From Lachnoclostridium sp. (GTDB lineage Bacteria; Bacillota; Clostridia; Lachnospirales; Lachnospiraceae): a stretch of 64,000 bases of DNA. Shown piece after piece: positions 52,931 through 62,451 of the stretch. Numbering within the stretch: position 1 is the stretch's first letter; every line of letters starts with the position of its first letter. The notes under the pieces were generated by a model. It was given only the letters and a program-made list of their open reading frames with translations, was not told the origin of the DNA and did no database searches. The stretch lies in assembly GCA_023665475.1 (NCBI GenBank), contig JAMPEB010000002.1, forward strand, positions 208,741-272,740, given 5' to 3'. The position numbers and the translations under genes were made by a program.

Positions 52931-53608
52931 CTACTCCTTCGTCCAATTATAATAAATCACACAATCCATCATTTCATACTCTTCACGCTTCCGTTCCTCC
53001 TGCGTGCTGCCGCCGGTAGTGGCGGATGCTTCTATACTCCAATCAATCTTTGGAATCTTAATCATAAAATCCGTTTTGATTTTCGTGTAATAATCATCTT
53101 TTTGGTATTCCAAAGTCACATCTTTAAGCAGCGCATATCCTTCCGCCTCATGGGTCTCCAAGCCTGATGCATCCCCTACGGTAAGACTGATAATACCTGA
53201 TGCGCTCCCTGAGGGCACAAGATTCTTTAAATAATTCTGCAGAACCGTAATGTCCCCCGGATCTGTATGCGTACTGAAATTTGCATTTAAAGTATCAACA
53301 AAAGTTTTGTTATAGAGCAGTCTCCTGTCATCTGCGGTATTTTTTGCAAAGGTAACCATGGTATCTTGATAGGATTTCTGGAATGCAGTCTTAGCTTCCA
53401 CCACCAGATTTGCCTTGATGCTTTCCATGACAATCTCCGCCTCATAAAAGCTATCCTTATTCTTCTTATCCATGTTCTTCATATAATAATTCATTCCTGC
53501 GACATAGAGAATAATTGTCACCATAATACTGATAAAAGCAGTTATGACTACCACCGTTACCAGAGCGCTTCCTCTGTCGTCCCAAATTTTCCCTTGATTT
53601 TCCTTCAT
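52931..53608 (-). CDS. PilX-like minor pilus component
   Basis: A 225-residue protein with an N-terminal hydrophobic helix (DDRGSALVTVVVITAFISIM). The leader looks like a class III signal, but the +5 residue is Thr rather than Glu, the pattern of PilX/PilX_N proteins. It sits among the minor pilin genes with short spacing on both sides. The C-terminus is charged with no clear domain. Confidence 0.7.
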   Translation of the reverse strand: MKENQGKIWDDRGSALVTVVVITAFISIMVTIILYVAGMNYYMKNMDKKNKDSFYEAEIVMESIKANLVVEAKTAFQKSYQDTMVTFAKNTADDRRLLYNKTFVDTLNANFSTHTDPGDITVLQNYLKNLVPSGSASGIISLTVGDASGLETHEAEGYALLKDVTLEYQKDDYYTKIKTDFMIKIPKIDWSIEASATTGGSTQEERKREEYEMMDCVIYYNWTKE

Positions 53609-53612
53609 TAAC

Positions 53613-54941
53613 CTAATGATCCTCCCTCAGCTTTTTAGCGTTCGTACTGCCCTGTATCTCACAAATCGGGGCACTCTCTCCGCTCTTTTTCACTGTAACC
53701 GTCACATCATATAACAACACAGTATAAGCCGTCTCTTCTTTCCAGGGCACACCCTTATTTTCTACATTTCCAACAGATGTAATCGAAGGGGGCGGAACTA
53801 CCATGGTATCAGAATGCAGAGTTCTATCCAGATTATGATACAGCTTCAGTGTCCACTCAGAACCGGTGGGCGTTGCTGTACTTTGAAGATTCACCTTCGG
53901 CGAATAACTTCCCTCCGAAGCATCAATATCCGCCTGACTGAGATTGGGATTTTCCTGTTTGATCAAGTAAATATTCTTCAAAGTAGAACTTCCGTTTTCA
54001 ATTTTTATCTCATCACTGGAACATTTGATTAATTGGTTTGCCGCCTTATTATATGCAGGATAATAGTAAAAATAAAGATTTTCCAACGCCACGGCGCTGT
54101 CAAGCACTGTCTTGTCATAACAGGTAAACGGGGCATCGGTAGCAGTCACGGTACCCGAAAACGATACATCGTCTGTGGTTCCATCCAATTTCGTAATGGG
54201 ATAATCATTCACACTGTACTCATAAACCGGTTCCACCGTCACAACACCATTATCGGTAATCTTTATAGTAATCGTCCTTTTGGCAGATATCTTATTGGTG
54301 TTCAATGTGGTGATGGTTCCCGCATGCCCTTCTGATACCAGCCCCGCTTTGACATCATCCCAAAGCGCAGCCTGCTCATCTTCCCCCTCAATATAGATAG
54401 CGTCGCTATAAGCATTCACACCCTGCGCTTTCACAAGCTGTTCTCTATATGTGGAATTTTGGGAAGGCTTTACTAAAATATCCACATCATACTTATATCT
54501 ATCACCAAATTGGGCTTCCTGATATACAATATTCTTTAATTTGTAAGTTCTTGCATAAATCATCTGCGATGAATTCTCCGGAATCGAAAAAGCATCATGC
54601 ATCTCCGGATTGGGATTCGGGCTGTTATCAATGGTACCTCCCGTTCCCAAATCGTAAACCATGAAAGATTTTGTACCTGAAAACTGGTCATCCAGATTAT
54701 CTATATCATTGTATGCCTTAACGCTTTCCATCAAACTTTGTGCCAAAATCATGGAATACTGCTTCTGCTTTGCCTGCTCGTTTAATTGGAAAGCATAGAT
54801 AAAACTTCTCAGGAACACGGCAGACACCAGAGAGAAGATAATGATTGACACCAAAATCTCTATCAATGTCATTCCGCTGTTATTTAGTTTTTTTACTCCC
54901 GACCGTTCATATTCCGCTTGATTTCGTTTTTTACCCATCAT
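53613..54941 (-). CDS. PilV-like minor pilin, large
   Basis: A 442-residue prepilin. The leader is long (about 23 residues) and ends in NNSG, followed by MTLIEILVSIIIFSLVSAVFL with Glu at +5. The rest is mostly beta-rich and without a known domain. It is much longer than PilV of Gram-negative systems. It lies four bases before the PilX-like gene. Confidence 0.75.
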   Translation of the reverse strand: MMGKKRNQAEYERSGVKKLNNSGMTLIEILVSIIIFSLVSAVFLRSFIYAFQLNEQAKQKQYSMILAQSLMESVKAYNDIDNLDDQFSGTKSFMVYDLGTGGTIDNSPNPNPEMHDAFSIPENSSQMIYARTYKLKNIVYQEAQFGDRYKYDVDILVKPSQNSTYREQLVKAQGVNAYSDAIYIEGEDEQAALWDDVKAGLVSEGHAGTITTLNTNKISAKRTITIKITDNGVVTVEPVYEYSVNDYPITKLDGTTDDVSFSGTVTATDAPFTCYDKTVLDSAVALENLYFYYYPAYNKAANQLIKCSSDEIKIENGSSTLKNIYLIKQENPNLSQADIDASEGSYSPKVNLQSTATPTGSEWTLKLYHNLDRTLHSDTMVVPPPSITSVGNVENKGVPWKEETAYTVLLYDVTVTVKKSGESAPICEIQGSTNAKKLREDH

Positions 54942-54953
54942 TACACCGCTTTC

Positions 54954-55640
54954 TTATTCCGTGGTTTCCCCATACGCAGTAAACAAATTCGAACGCATCT
55001 GATTGACCGGATAATTCTTAAAGGTTCTGGGTTCATATTCCTTTCCTGTACCACTCACGGTATAGAAAGACACATTTATGGTACCCGTCAAAGAGAGTGC
55101 CTCCGCATCATAAGTATAGACAACCGTATCAATCGCTAATTCCTCTTGATTGTTATTCATACTTGTAATAATATTCTTTAAACTGGTATAACCTGTTGCA
55201 CTATTGTAAACTGCCTCACGTCGGTTAAAAGTAAGCTGCTGTTCCAGCCCTTCTATCCCGGCAGCCCTTACCACATCTTCCGGAATCACGCCCAATTCCT
55301 CCCGACTATCCACACCGACACTGGTATATCTTACATTAGCGCCTTCATCCTGTGTCCGCAGCGCCAGATACAAAGCGTCCTCTTCCAGCACATCCGCAGG
55401 AAATCTGTCCAAAGTCTCCTGAATTTCCTCAGTCATGGCCTCAATCTGTTTCTTATTATAGTCCATCTGTGCATAAAACTGCTTTAACTCAACCACCCTT
55501 GTATTCAATGCCTGATTGGAACTCTGAAGGCTTTGCGTCTTTCTGACATAGGGCTGATACAGATACATATATAATACGATCAATAGTACCACACATAAAA
55601 TCAGCGCAAGGAAAAAGGCTGTCTGCTTTTTGTCTTTCAT
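54954..55640 (-). CDS. pilO: PilO-like inner-membrane alignment protein
   Basis: A 228-residue bitopic protein: one N-terminal helix (TAFFLALILCVVLLIVLYMYL), a coiled coil (about 35-75), and an alpha/beta domain as in PilO. PilO pairs with PilN and PilM to make the assembly platform. It follows the pilM-pilN fusion by 10 bases. Confidence 0.75.
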   Translation of the reverse strand: MKDKKQTAFFLALILCVVLLIVLYMYLYQPYVRKTQSLQSSNQALNTRVVELKQFYAQMDYNKKQIEAMTEEIQETLDRFPADVLEEDALYLALRTQDEGANVRYTSVGVDSREELGVIPEDVVRAAGIEGLEQQLTFNRREAVYNSATGYTSLKNIITSMNNNQEELAIDTVVYTYDAEALSLTGTINVSFYTVSGTGKEYEPRTFKNYPVNQMRSNLFTAYGETTE

Positions 55641-55650
55641 GGTCTACCTC

Positions 55651-57441
55651 CTATTGTGCTGCCGTGGCATCGGCATTTGCTGTCTCTATAGCGTTCGCAT
55701 CCGGTGATTCTTCCAACTCAATGGGATAATACAGGAAATGAACCGCTACACCATAATAAACCAATTGTTCTTCCTCAAAGAGGGTGATTCCTTCTTCCTC
55801 CGCTGCAGCTCTCCAAGCGTCAATCACTTCCTGTGAAAGCGGAAGTTCCATATTATCCTCTCCTCCTCCACTAGACAAATCCACCGTCATCTCCGTAACC
55901 GCATCCACCGAAACATCCAATGCCGTGTCAAACCCCCTCAAAATCTGGAGAATCTTAGCAACCTCCTCCATCTCCGGTACAATAAAGGTCAACAGGCATT
56001 CTGTTTCATCCGAACTGATTGACTGAAGCGCTATATCTGTTGGAAGCTTCTTCTCTAATTCCATAAGGAACGCCACCAGCTCATCATTGGAATGCAATGT
56101 CATCCGCGCCATCTTTTTCACTTCGCCATACAATACAGAAGTTGCCGTATACCGATTGTAAACTACTTCCGCCTCGCTGTACTGTGCCTCCTCGGCTTTC
56201 AGCCTCTGTTCCTCTTCCACTGCCTGATAATAAGGGATAAGCGCCAGCCCCGCCATGGAAAGGGCGGCAACCACAAATACCGCTGCCACTATGCCTGTAA
56301 GAAGCGGATAATTTACCTTTTTGGAAGCTTTCTCCTTGCTATCCTCACTTAAAAGCCCCAAAGGCTCTATGCCCGCACCGATAACGCCCACATATTTGCC
56401 CATGCTCTCCGCACTCATGGACTGAAACACACTGATACTGCCCAGATTGCGGATTACCTTGGTAGGCATTCCCAATTCATTGGCAAGCAGCTTGGAGAGT
56501 CCCTTGATTTCGGATCCCAAGCCTACCAGCACAATCTCTTTCACCGGGTTATCAGCGTTCTTGGTACTATACAATTCTATCATACGGAGAAGATTGCCCA
56601 CCAACTGACTGAATGTGCCGGTGATGCGCTTGCGGCTTTCCGCCTCCGCCTCTGTCTCGCCGTATACTTCATCCCTCTCAAGCACCTTGGTATTTTCGTT
56701 TAATACCACCTTAATGCAAGGTTCCTGACACATCTTGCGGAAAGCCTCTCCTTCGCCTCCCACATCATAGAAATCCGAAGATTCCATTAAAGCCTTTATT
56801 GCTCTTTCAAAACCGTGGGACAGGTTTCTCTGCAGCATCATGTTGCCGCCGCCGATAATAGAAGCAATGGTAGAACTGTCCTCCACCTTCACCACCAGCT
56901 TGGCGTCCGCACCGCCCTCCGATTTCATTATCTGATAAATACTGTTTCCGGCATAATCCACACAGATAAGCCGCAGCCCGCATTCAGCCGCCAGCTTAGA
57001 ATATCCGAGGATCAAATCCTTGCCTGCCGCAATTGCCATGACACGGAAAGAATTCCCTCCCGCTTCCACCTTATCGACCCCCAGAACCACATGAGCAATC
57101 TCATAGTTGGACAAATCAATGGGGAAATAGTCGTTGGCATTGGACTTGACATAACCGCCCACCTGTGCTTCCTTCATAGGGGGCACCGTGATTTCTCTGG
57201 TTACTATCTTGCTGGATGTCACCGTAAACACTACTTGTTTTGTCTTAATCTTATTTTCGGTAAGCGCCCGTTTCAACGCAGGCACCATTGCCGCATTGTC
57301 ACGCACGAATCCGTCTTCCAAAGCTCCCTGCGGAGTAGGAATACAAAAATACTTATACACTTTCGGATTCTTCGTCCGAAAATCCATTTCGCATATTCTT
57401 GTAATTGTGTTGCCAATCTCTACGCCAACTACTTTAGCCAT
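55651..57441 (-). CDS. pilM: PilM-PilN fusion, type IV pilus platform protein
   Basis: A 596-residue protein. Residues 1 to about 360 are an actin-like PilM domain (KVVGVEIGNTITRICEMD; EIVLVGLGSEIKGLSKLL). After a linker comes a membrane helix (about 378-405, LTGIVAAVFVVAALSMAGLAL) and a PilN-type coiled coil and domain (VYNRYTATSVLYGEVKKM; LQSISSDETECLLTFIV). In Gram-negative systems PilM and PilN are separate proteins that bind through a short PilN tail; here the link is covalent. The C-terminus ends in an Ala-rich tail. Confidence 0.85.
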   Translation of the reverse strand: MAKVVGVEIGNTITRICEMDFRTKNPKVYKYFCIPTPQGALEDGFVRDNAAMVPALKRALTENKIKTKQVVFTVTSSKIVTREITVPPMKEAQVGGYVKSNANDYFPIDLSNYEIAHVVLGVDKVEAGGNSFRVMAIAAGKDLILGYSKLAAECGLRLICVDYAGNSIYQIMKSEGGADAKLVVKVEDSSTIASIIGGGNMMLQRNLSHGFERAIKALMESSDFYDVGGEGEAFRKMCQEPCIKVVLNENTKVLERDEVYGETEAEAESRKRITGTFSQLVGNLLRMIELYSTKNADNPVKEIVLVGLGSEIKGLSKLLANELGMPTKVIRNLGSISVFQSMSAESMGKYVGVIGAGIEPLGLLSEDSKEKASKKVNYPLLTGIVAAVFVVAALSMAGLALIPYYQAVEEEQRLKAEEAQYSEAEVVYNRYTATSVLYGEVKKMARMTLHSNDELVAFLMELEKKLPTDIALQSISSDETECLLTFIVPEMEEVAKILQILRGFDTALDVSVDAVTEMTVDLSSGGGEDNMELPLSQEVIDAWRAAAEEEGITLFEEEQLVYYGVAVHFLYYPIELEESPDANAIETANADATAAQ

Positions 57442-57497
57442 AAAGTATCCTCTCTGTTCCTCTCCCGTTAAGGAGTATCTATTATAGTCTTCTCAAC

Positions 57498-58274
57498 TTA
57501 CATTCCCAAACCTAACATATGAAAATACCAATTCATAAACTCTTCCCCCCACATCGCCGTGAGCATGACTCCCGCCGACAAATAGGGTCCCAAGGCAAGA
57601 AGATGATTCTCGCCGGACAATTTCATTCGCAAAAGATGTATCACGGAACCTAGGATACATCCTATCAAAAAAGCAACGATAATCAGTTTCCAGCCCAGCA
57701 GCAGACCGCACACCGCCATAAGCTGTACATCGCCGCCGCCTATCCACGCGCCGTTACTGATATAATAAAGCGCATAGAGCACTGCACTCACCGCAAAAAA
57801 ACCGATTATATGACTGAGCCAATTTTGATGATCCCAGACGGTATACAGGATGGCAAGCGTCCCTATCACATACTCAAAGCCTCTGGGAATCTCGTAAGTG
57901 CGAAAATCAATCACACTTAAGGCAAGTAACGCACTGAACACGAGACAGTAGATAAGCGTCTCCACGCTCATGCCGAATTTCCAAAATACAAGACAGTAAA
58001 GAATACCGTTTATCCCCTCTATAACAGGATGTTGAATGCTAATCCTTGTCTTGCATTTTCTGCATTTTCCCCTCAAAAACAAATAGCTGAACAGGGGAAT
58101 CAAATCATACCATTTTAACTGATAACCGCAACCCTCGCAATGAGACCTAACCTTTACAAAACTCTCCCCTCTGGGCACCCTGCAGATTACTACATTCAGA
58201 AAGCTGCCAATCAGGATTCCATAAAGAAAAACCATAACATACATATAAACCTGAAACATCACAGTATCTGTCAT
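57498..58274 (-). CDS. pilD: Prepilin peptidase PilD (A24 family)
   Basis: The membrane protease and methylase that processes prepilins, 258 residues. The N-terminal loop has the zinc Cys pairs CEGC (46-49) and CRKC (71-74). The catalytic aspartates are in VIDFRTYEIP (Asp123) and GGGD (Asp182). Eight or so membrane helices are predicted. It lies 40 bases after a pilin gene and 56 before pilM. Confidence 0.95.
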   Translation of the reverse strand: MTDTVMFQVYMYVMVFLYGILIGSFLNVVICRVPRGESFVKVRSHCEGCGYQLKWYDLIPLFSYLFLRGKCRKCKTRISIQHPVIEGINGILYCLVFWKFGMSVETLIYCLVFSALLALSVIDFRTYEIPRGFEYVIGTLAILYTVWDHQNWLSHIIGFFAVSAVLYALYYISNGAWIGGGDVQLMAVCGLLLGWKLIIVAFLIGCILGSVIHLLRMKLSGENHLLALGPYLSAGVMLTAMWGEEFMNWYFHMLGLGM

Positions 58275-58313
58275 TTTCGGAAATCCTTCCCTGCTGTCCG
58301 TCCCTGCAGTTTA

Positions 58314-58730
58314 TTATTGAAAATTCAAAGTCTTGTAGCCGTTGGCACTTTCCGGTCTCGGCCAGATTTCCTGTCCTGAATTTAAAGTAATTTTGCTGAC
58401 CCCTTTTTCATTCAAGGTAACCATCCAATCCGTCACGGAAGGATTCAGCTTGCTTTCCGGAAACGCTGATATGGAAAGTCCCGCCGGAAAATTTGACTCT
58501 GTGTAGCTTGCAGTGCTTCCGGCCGTCGGAAGCTCAATCAGATTATCCGCTATGCCGGTGTGGAAAGCAAGAGCCACTTCCTCCGCATTGGCAATATCTG
58601 TGGACACCTTAGCATTATGCACATACTTTAAATAGACAGGAGCCAACACTCCCACAAGCACTGCCATAATGGCAATCACAATAATCAGTTCCACCAGAGA
58701 AAAACCTTTATTATCTGTTTTTTTATTCAT
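58314..58730 (-). CDS. Type IV pilin, paralogue 2
   Basis: A 138-residue prepilin with leader MNKKTDNKG and mature start FSLVELIIVIAIMAVLVGVLAP. Its first 50 residues are nearly the same as those of the neighbouring pilin, and the C-terminal region differs. It follows a 157-base gap with a hairpin, which could lower its expression relative to the first pilin. Confidence 0.9.
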   Translation of the reverse strand: MNKKTDNKGFSLVELIIVIAIMAVLVGVLAPVYLKYVHNAKVSTDIANAEEVALAFHTGIADNLIELPTAGSTASYTESNFPAGLSISAFPESKLNPSVTDWMVTLNEKGVSKITLNSGQEIWPRPESANGYKTLNFQ

Positions 58731-58773
58731 AGCATTCTCTTCTTTTACAGATATTTTGACCTTGTTCTCATAA

Positions 58774-58813
58774 GGTGTACCGCGACTCCTCTAAACAAAG
58801 GAGCCGCAGCACC
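58774..58813 (-). repeat. Hairpin between the two pilin genes
   Basis: GCGGCTCCT pairs with AGGAGTCGC (one G-U), and GGTG/CACC outside them extends the stem. There is no run of Ts. The position after the first pilin suggests partial attenuation or mRNA protection. Confidence 0.5.
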
Positions 58814-58887
58814 TCTAATACATGACGATTTTTACAAATCGATATGTAGGGAAATCATTGACCAATCATCATGTCTGTAACACATTA

Positions 58888-59322
58888 TTATTTATTAAAT
58901 GTCTTCTTGTAACCACTAGTAGAATTGTCCGGGTTCGGGAAAACTTCATAGCCGCTTAATGTAATCTTTTCCACACCCTTAGTTCCAATGATAACATTCC
59001 AAACGGCATTAGACGCATCTAATGTACCAGCGGGCCAATTGTCCATAGCCAAACCCCATGTTGAAGCGCTTGTAATTGCAGTGCCTCCATTACCGCTAAT
59101 TGTTGTTGTACCAGAGGTCGGCAAATTAATCTTGCCATCAGCGATGGCTGCGCTGAAAGCTGTATTTAAGGTACCGGCATTAGTAATATCAGTGGATACC
59201 TTGGAATTGTTCACATACTTTAAGTACTGGGGAGCCAGAACGCCTACAAGTACAGCCATAATAGCGATAACGATAATCAGCTCTACCAACGAGAAACCTT
59301 TGTTGTTCATTTCCTTTTTCAT
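58888..59322 (-). CDS. pilA: Major type IV pilin candidate
   Basis: A 144-residue prepilin: leader MKKEMNNKG, then FSLVELIIVIAIMAVLVGVLAPQYL with Glu at +5. The globular part is small, rich in Thr, Ser and Ala. It is the first pilin gene after pilC and has a strong ribosome site (AAGGAGAGAG), both supporting it as the main subunit. Confidence 0.9.
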   Translation of the reverse strand: MKKEMNNKGFSLVELIIVIAIMAVLVGVLAPQYLKYVNNSKVSTDITNAGTLNTAFSAAIADGKINLPTSGTTTISGNGGTAITSASTWGLAMDNWPAGTLDASNAVWNVIIGTKGVEKITLSGYEVFPNPDNSTSGYKKTFNK

Positions 59323-59425
59323 AGTAATCTCTCTCCTTTTCTTTGAAATACTGTTATAGTTGAAACTTAACTATTTATCTTAAAACGCCCCCCCTACTTA
59401 GGGCATTTTAATTCATCCTTGAAAA

Positions 59426-60640
59426 TTACAGGCTGTCCAATGCCTGATACATGGTGAGCATGGGAGCCATGCAGGCACCTACCATCACCAAAACCACCGC
59501 AGCCAGTACCACAATAATCATGGGCTCCAAGGCGGCCATAAAGGTCTGTACTGCCACTTCCACCTCTTCGTCGTAATAGTCTGCCAGTTTGGTGAGCATT
59601 TCCTCTGTATTACCGGTTTCCTCTCCGATTCTGGTCATATGGTAAACCATGGGAGGAAATAACCCGCAGGATTCCATAGGCCTTGAGAGGGGCTGTCCTA
59701 CCATAATGTCACTCTTGCACTGTCGTAACGCTTCCTTAAAATAAACATTTGACATGGTCTCCGCCACGATACCCACCGTCTCAATCAAAGGAACTCCGGC
59801 TGCCATCAGTGTACTCATGGTCCGCGCCACCTGAGAAGAAGACTGCTTCACCGTCAGGTTCCGGAACATGGGAATCTTGAGCTGCAGTTTATGAATTACA
59901 TGGATGCCCTGATCCGTCATGGCATATGCCCTGATGCCCAGCACAATGACTATAATTGTGGGTAGAAGGATGAACCACCTATGTATGATAAAGTTGGACG
60001 CCGACTGCACCATCTTGGTGATAGCCGGCAGTTCCGTGCCCAGATCCGCGAACATGCTGGTGTAATTGGGGATAACCACCGTCAGCATCACGATAACCAC
60101 CACGATGGTAACTGCGATAACCATAATGGGATACATCATGGCTTTTTTCACCAGTGCCTTGGTCTTTGCATCCTTCTCGAATTGCGTCGACATTCTCTCA
60201 AGTGCCACATCCAGACTTCCGGAGGCTTCTCCTGCCGCCACCATCTTAATCAAAAGGCTGGAGAAGATTTTCGGCTGCTCCTCCATGGCACGGGAAAGGG
60301 GATCTCCCTTTTCCACGCTGATGCGCAGCTTTTCCACAGCTTCCCTGAGCCTGTCATTTTCCGTCTGCTCCGACAACATTTTCAAGGTATCCAAAAGAGT
60401 AACACCCGCTCTGGACATACTGGTAAACTGCCGGCAGAATACGCTCATGTCTCTCGGAGTAGGATATCCGCCGATTTCAATGTTTAAATCCTTGGTCAAA
60501 GCGGACTGTTTCTTCACATCCAGAACCGTAAGACCCTGCTTCTTTAACTCCTGCCTTGCCTGCTCCAGATCTTCCGCTTCTATGCTGCCCTTCAGTTTCT
60601 TGCCTGCGCCGTCCAGCGCCTCATATCCGTAAGCTGCCAT
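59426..60640 (-). CDS. pilC: Type IV pilus inner-membrane platform protein PilC
   Basis: The GspF-family platform, 404 residues. Two GspF domains are present: FCRQFTSMSRAGVTLLDTLK (about 68) and the second, ARTMSTLMAAGVPLIETVG (about 270). Three membrane helices sit near 170-195, 218-238 and the C-terminus. It lies 40 bases after pilB. Confidence 0.96.
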   Translation of the reverse strand: MAAYGYEALDGAGKKLKGSIEAEDLEQARQELKKQGLTVLDVKKQSALTKDLNIEIGGYPTPRDMSVFCRQFTSMSRAGVTLLDTLKMLSEQTENDRLREAVEKLRISVEKGDPLSRAMEEQPKIFSSLLIKMVAAGEASGSLDVALERMSTQFEKDAKTKALVKKAMMYPIMVIAVTIVVVIVMLTVVIPNYTSMFADLGTELPAITKMVQSASNFIIHRWFILLPTIIVIVLGIRAYAMTDQGIHVIHKLQLKIPMFRNLTVKQSSSQVARTMSTLMAAGVPLIETVGIVAETMSNVYFKEALRQCKSDIMVGQPLSRPMESCGLFPPMVYHMTRIGEETGNTEEMLTKLADYYDEEVEVAVQTFMAALEPMIIVVLAAVVLVMVGACMAPMLTMYQALDSL

Positions 60641-60680
60641 GTATCCTCCTTATACGGACTTACCGTCCGTTCCGTATTCT

Positions 60681-62381
60681 TTATAAATCAAAGGAAACCT
60701 TCATCATCTCGCTAAAGGAAGTAATACCGTTCAATACATATTCCGTAGCGCTCATCTTCAGGGTATGCATCCCTTCCTTCATTGCCTGCTCTTTGATTTC
60801 CTCGGCATTTCCTTCCTTACTGATAATCCTCTTTAACTCAGGACTCATCTCCAGAATCTCATATACACCGATTCGTCCTTTATATCCCATGTTGTCACAC
60901 TGGATGCAGCCGCCTTCCTTGGGCCGGTAAATCATGAGTTCTCCCGCTCCCTTGTACTCCATCAGTTCCTTCTGTTCTTCTGTAGCGGCTACCTGCTCCT
61001 TACAGTTGGGGCAAAGCCTTCTCACAAGTCTCTGGGCAATGATGCCCACCACGGAGTCCGCTATCATGTAAGGTTCAACACCCATATCCGCCAGACGCGT
61101 AACAGTGCTGGCTGCGGAGTTGGTATGCAGGGTGCTCACCACCATATGTCCGGTGATGGACGCCTGCACGGCAATCTGCGCCGTCTCTTGGTCACGAATC
61201 TCACCAATCATGATGATGTCGGGGTCCTGTCTCAAAATGGAGCGCAGTGCACTGGCAAAGGTAAGCTCCGCCTTGGGATTCACATGTACCTGATTGATGC
61301 CGTCAATATTTGCCTCCACGGGATCCTCTACCGTGATGATGTTTACATCCTCCGTATTCAGCTCGCTCAACGCTGTATACAGGGTAGTGGATTTACCGCT
61401 TCCGGTTGGTCCCGTAACCAGCAGGATACCGTGAGGGTTTTTCAAAATATGGTCAAACTGCGCCATTTCGTTGGGTTTAAAGCCAAGTTGGCTCTTTTCC
61501 CTGTTCAATGCCGTCTTGGAAGCAAGACGCATAACTATCTTTTCACCGTATACGGTAGGAAGAACGGATACACGGATATCGTACTCGGTACGGTCCACCA
61601 TCTGCGTGATACGACCGTCCTGAGGTTTTCTCTTCTCAGCAATGTCCATGCCACCGATAATCTTGATACGGGCGGAAATCGCCGGTAAAATCTTAAGGTC
61701 ATACTGTGCCTTTTCATAAAGTGCTCCGTCAATGCGGTAGCGGATACGAACCGTTTTCTCCAAGGGTTCGATATGGATATCGGAAGTTCTCTGTCTGGCA
61801 GCTCTTTCAATCATTTCCTTCACCAGCACAACGATGGGGGAGTTGTTGATATCTTCATTGGCAGCCTCATCCTCTTCAGCCGTGCCGAAACGCTCCTTAG
61901 CATACTCGTCCAGAGCCGACGCTACTTCCGAAGAACCGTAAATGCGGTCAATCGCCATCATAATATTGCGAGGTGTCGCAATCAGCGGCTCCACCTGACA
62001 GCCTGTGATGATGGAGATGTCATCCATGGCGTCCATATCCAGAGGGTCTGCCATGACCACACGCAGGACATTCATATTGTCCTCTGCATACTCTATGGGC
62101 AGAATCTTCTTTTCCTTAAGTCGGGAGCTGGGCACTAAGCTCTTAACCTCCGGCGGAATGTCAATATTCTGAAGTTCTATAATGGGGTAGCCCAGCTGTG
62201 CGCTCAAAACCTGAGCCAATAAATCCTCCGAGACCAGATTCTTGTCCACCAGAAATTCGCCCAGCCTCTTGCCACTGCCTTTCTGTTCCTCCAAAGCCTG
62301 CTGCAGTTGTTCCTCGGTAATTAAATTGCTGAGTACCAGCGCTTCTCCTAATCGGAATTTCTTACTGCCATATCCTGCCAT
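60681..62381 (-). CDS. pilB: Type IV pilus extension ATPase PilB
   Basis: The pilus assembly motor, 566 residues. An N-terminal GspE domain (LGEALVLSNLITEEQLQQAL) is followed by the ATPase core with Walker A GPTGSGKSTTLY (about 325-336), the Asp box and Walker B motif (DPDIIMIGEIRDQETAQIA), and a zinc-binding tetra-Cys (CPNCKEQ... CIQCDNMGYKGRIGVYE). The start ATG 62381 has AGGTGG five bases before it. It opens the pilus operon. No PilT-type retraction ATPase is in the window. Confidence 0.97.
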   Translation of the reverse strand: MAGYGSKKFRLGEALVLSNLITEEQLQQALEEQKGSGKRLGEFLVDKNLVSEDLLAQVLSAQLGYPIIELQNIDIPPEVKSLVPSSRLKEKKILPIEYAEDNMNVLRVVMADPLDMDAMDDISIITGCQVEPLIATPRNIMMAIDRIYGSSEVASALDEYAKERFGTAEEDEAANEDINNSPIVVLVKEMIERAARQRTSDIHIEPLEKTVRIRYRIDGALYEKAQYDLKILPAISARIKIIGGMDIAEKRKPQDGRITQMVDRTEYDIRVSVLPTVYGEKIVMRLASKTALNREKSQLGFKPNEMAQFDHILKNPHGILLVTGPTGSGKSTTLYTALSELNTEDVNIITVEDPVEANIDGINQVHVNPKAELTFASALRSILRQDPDIIMIGEIRDQETAQIAVQASITGHMVVSTLHTNSAASTVTRLADMGVEPYMIADSVVGIIAQRLVRRLCPNCKEQVAATEEQKELMEYKGAGELMIYRPKEGGCIQCDNMGYKGRIGVYEILEMSPELKRIISKEGNAEEIKEQAMKEGMHTLKMSATEYVLNGITSFSEMMKVSFDL

Positions 62382-62406
62382 ATCTACCACCTATGTATAC
62401 TTATTC

Positions 62407-62451
62407 TAGCTTGTCATCATTATAGCACTTTCTTATCCGTCGTGCAAGCTA
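62407..62451. promoter_or_regulatory. Inverted repeat around the pilB promoter
   Basis: TAGCTTG (62407-62413) and CAAGCTA (62445-62451) flank the -10 and overlap the -35 of the pilB promoter. This could be an operator for a regulator bound as a dimer, or chance; the arms are 31 bases apart. Confidence 0.35.
62419..62447 (-). promoter_or_regulatory. Sigma-A promoter of the pilus operon
   Basis: TTGCAC (62447-62442), 17 bases, then an extended -10 TGCTATAAT (hexamer 62424-62419) on the minus strand. The predicted start is about 30 bases before pilB. Confidence 0.8.
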
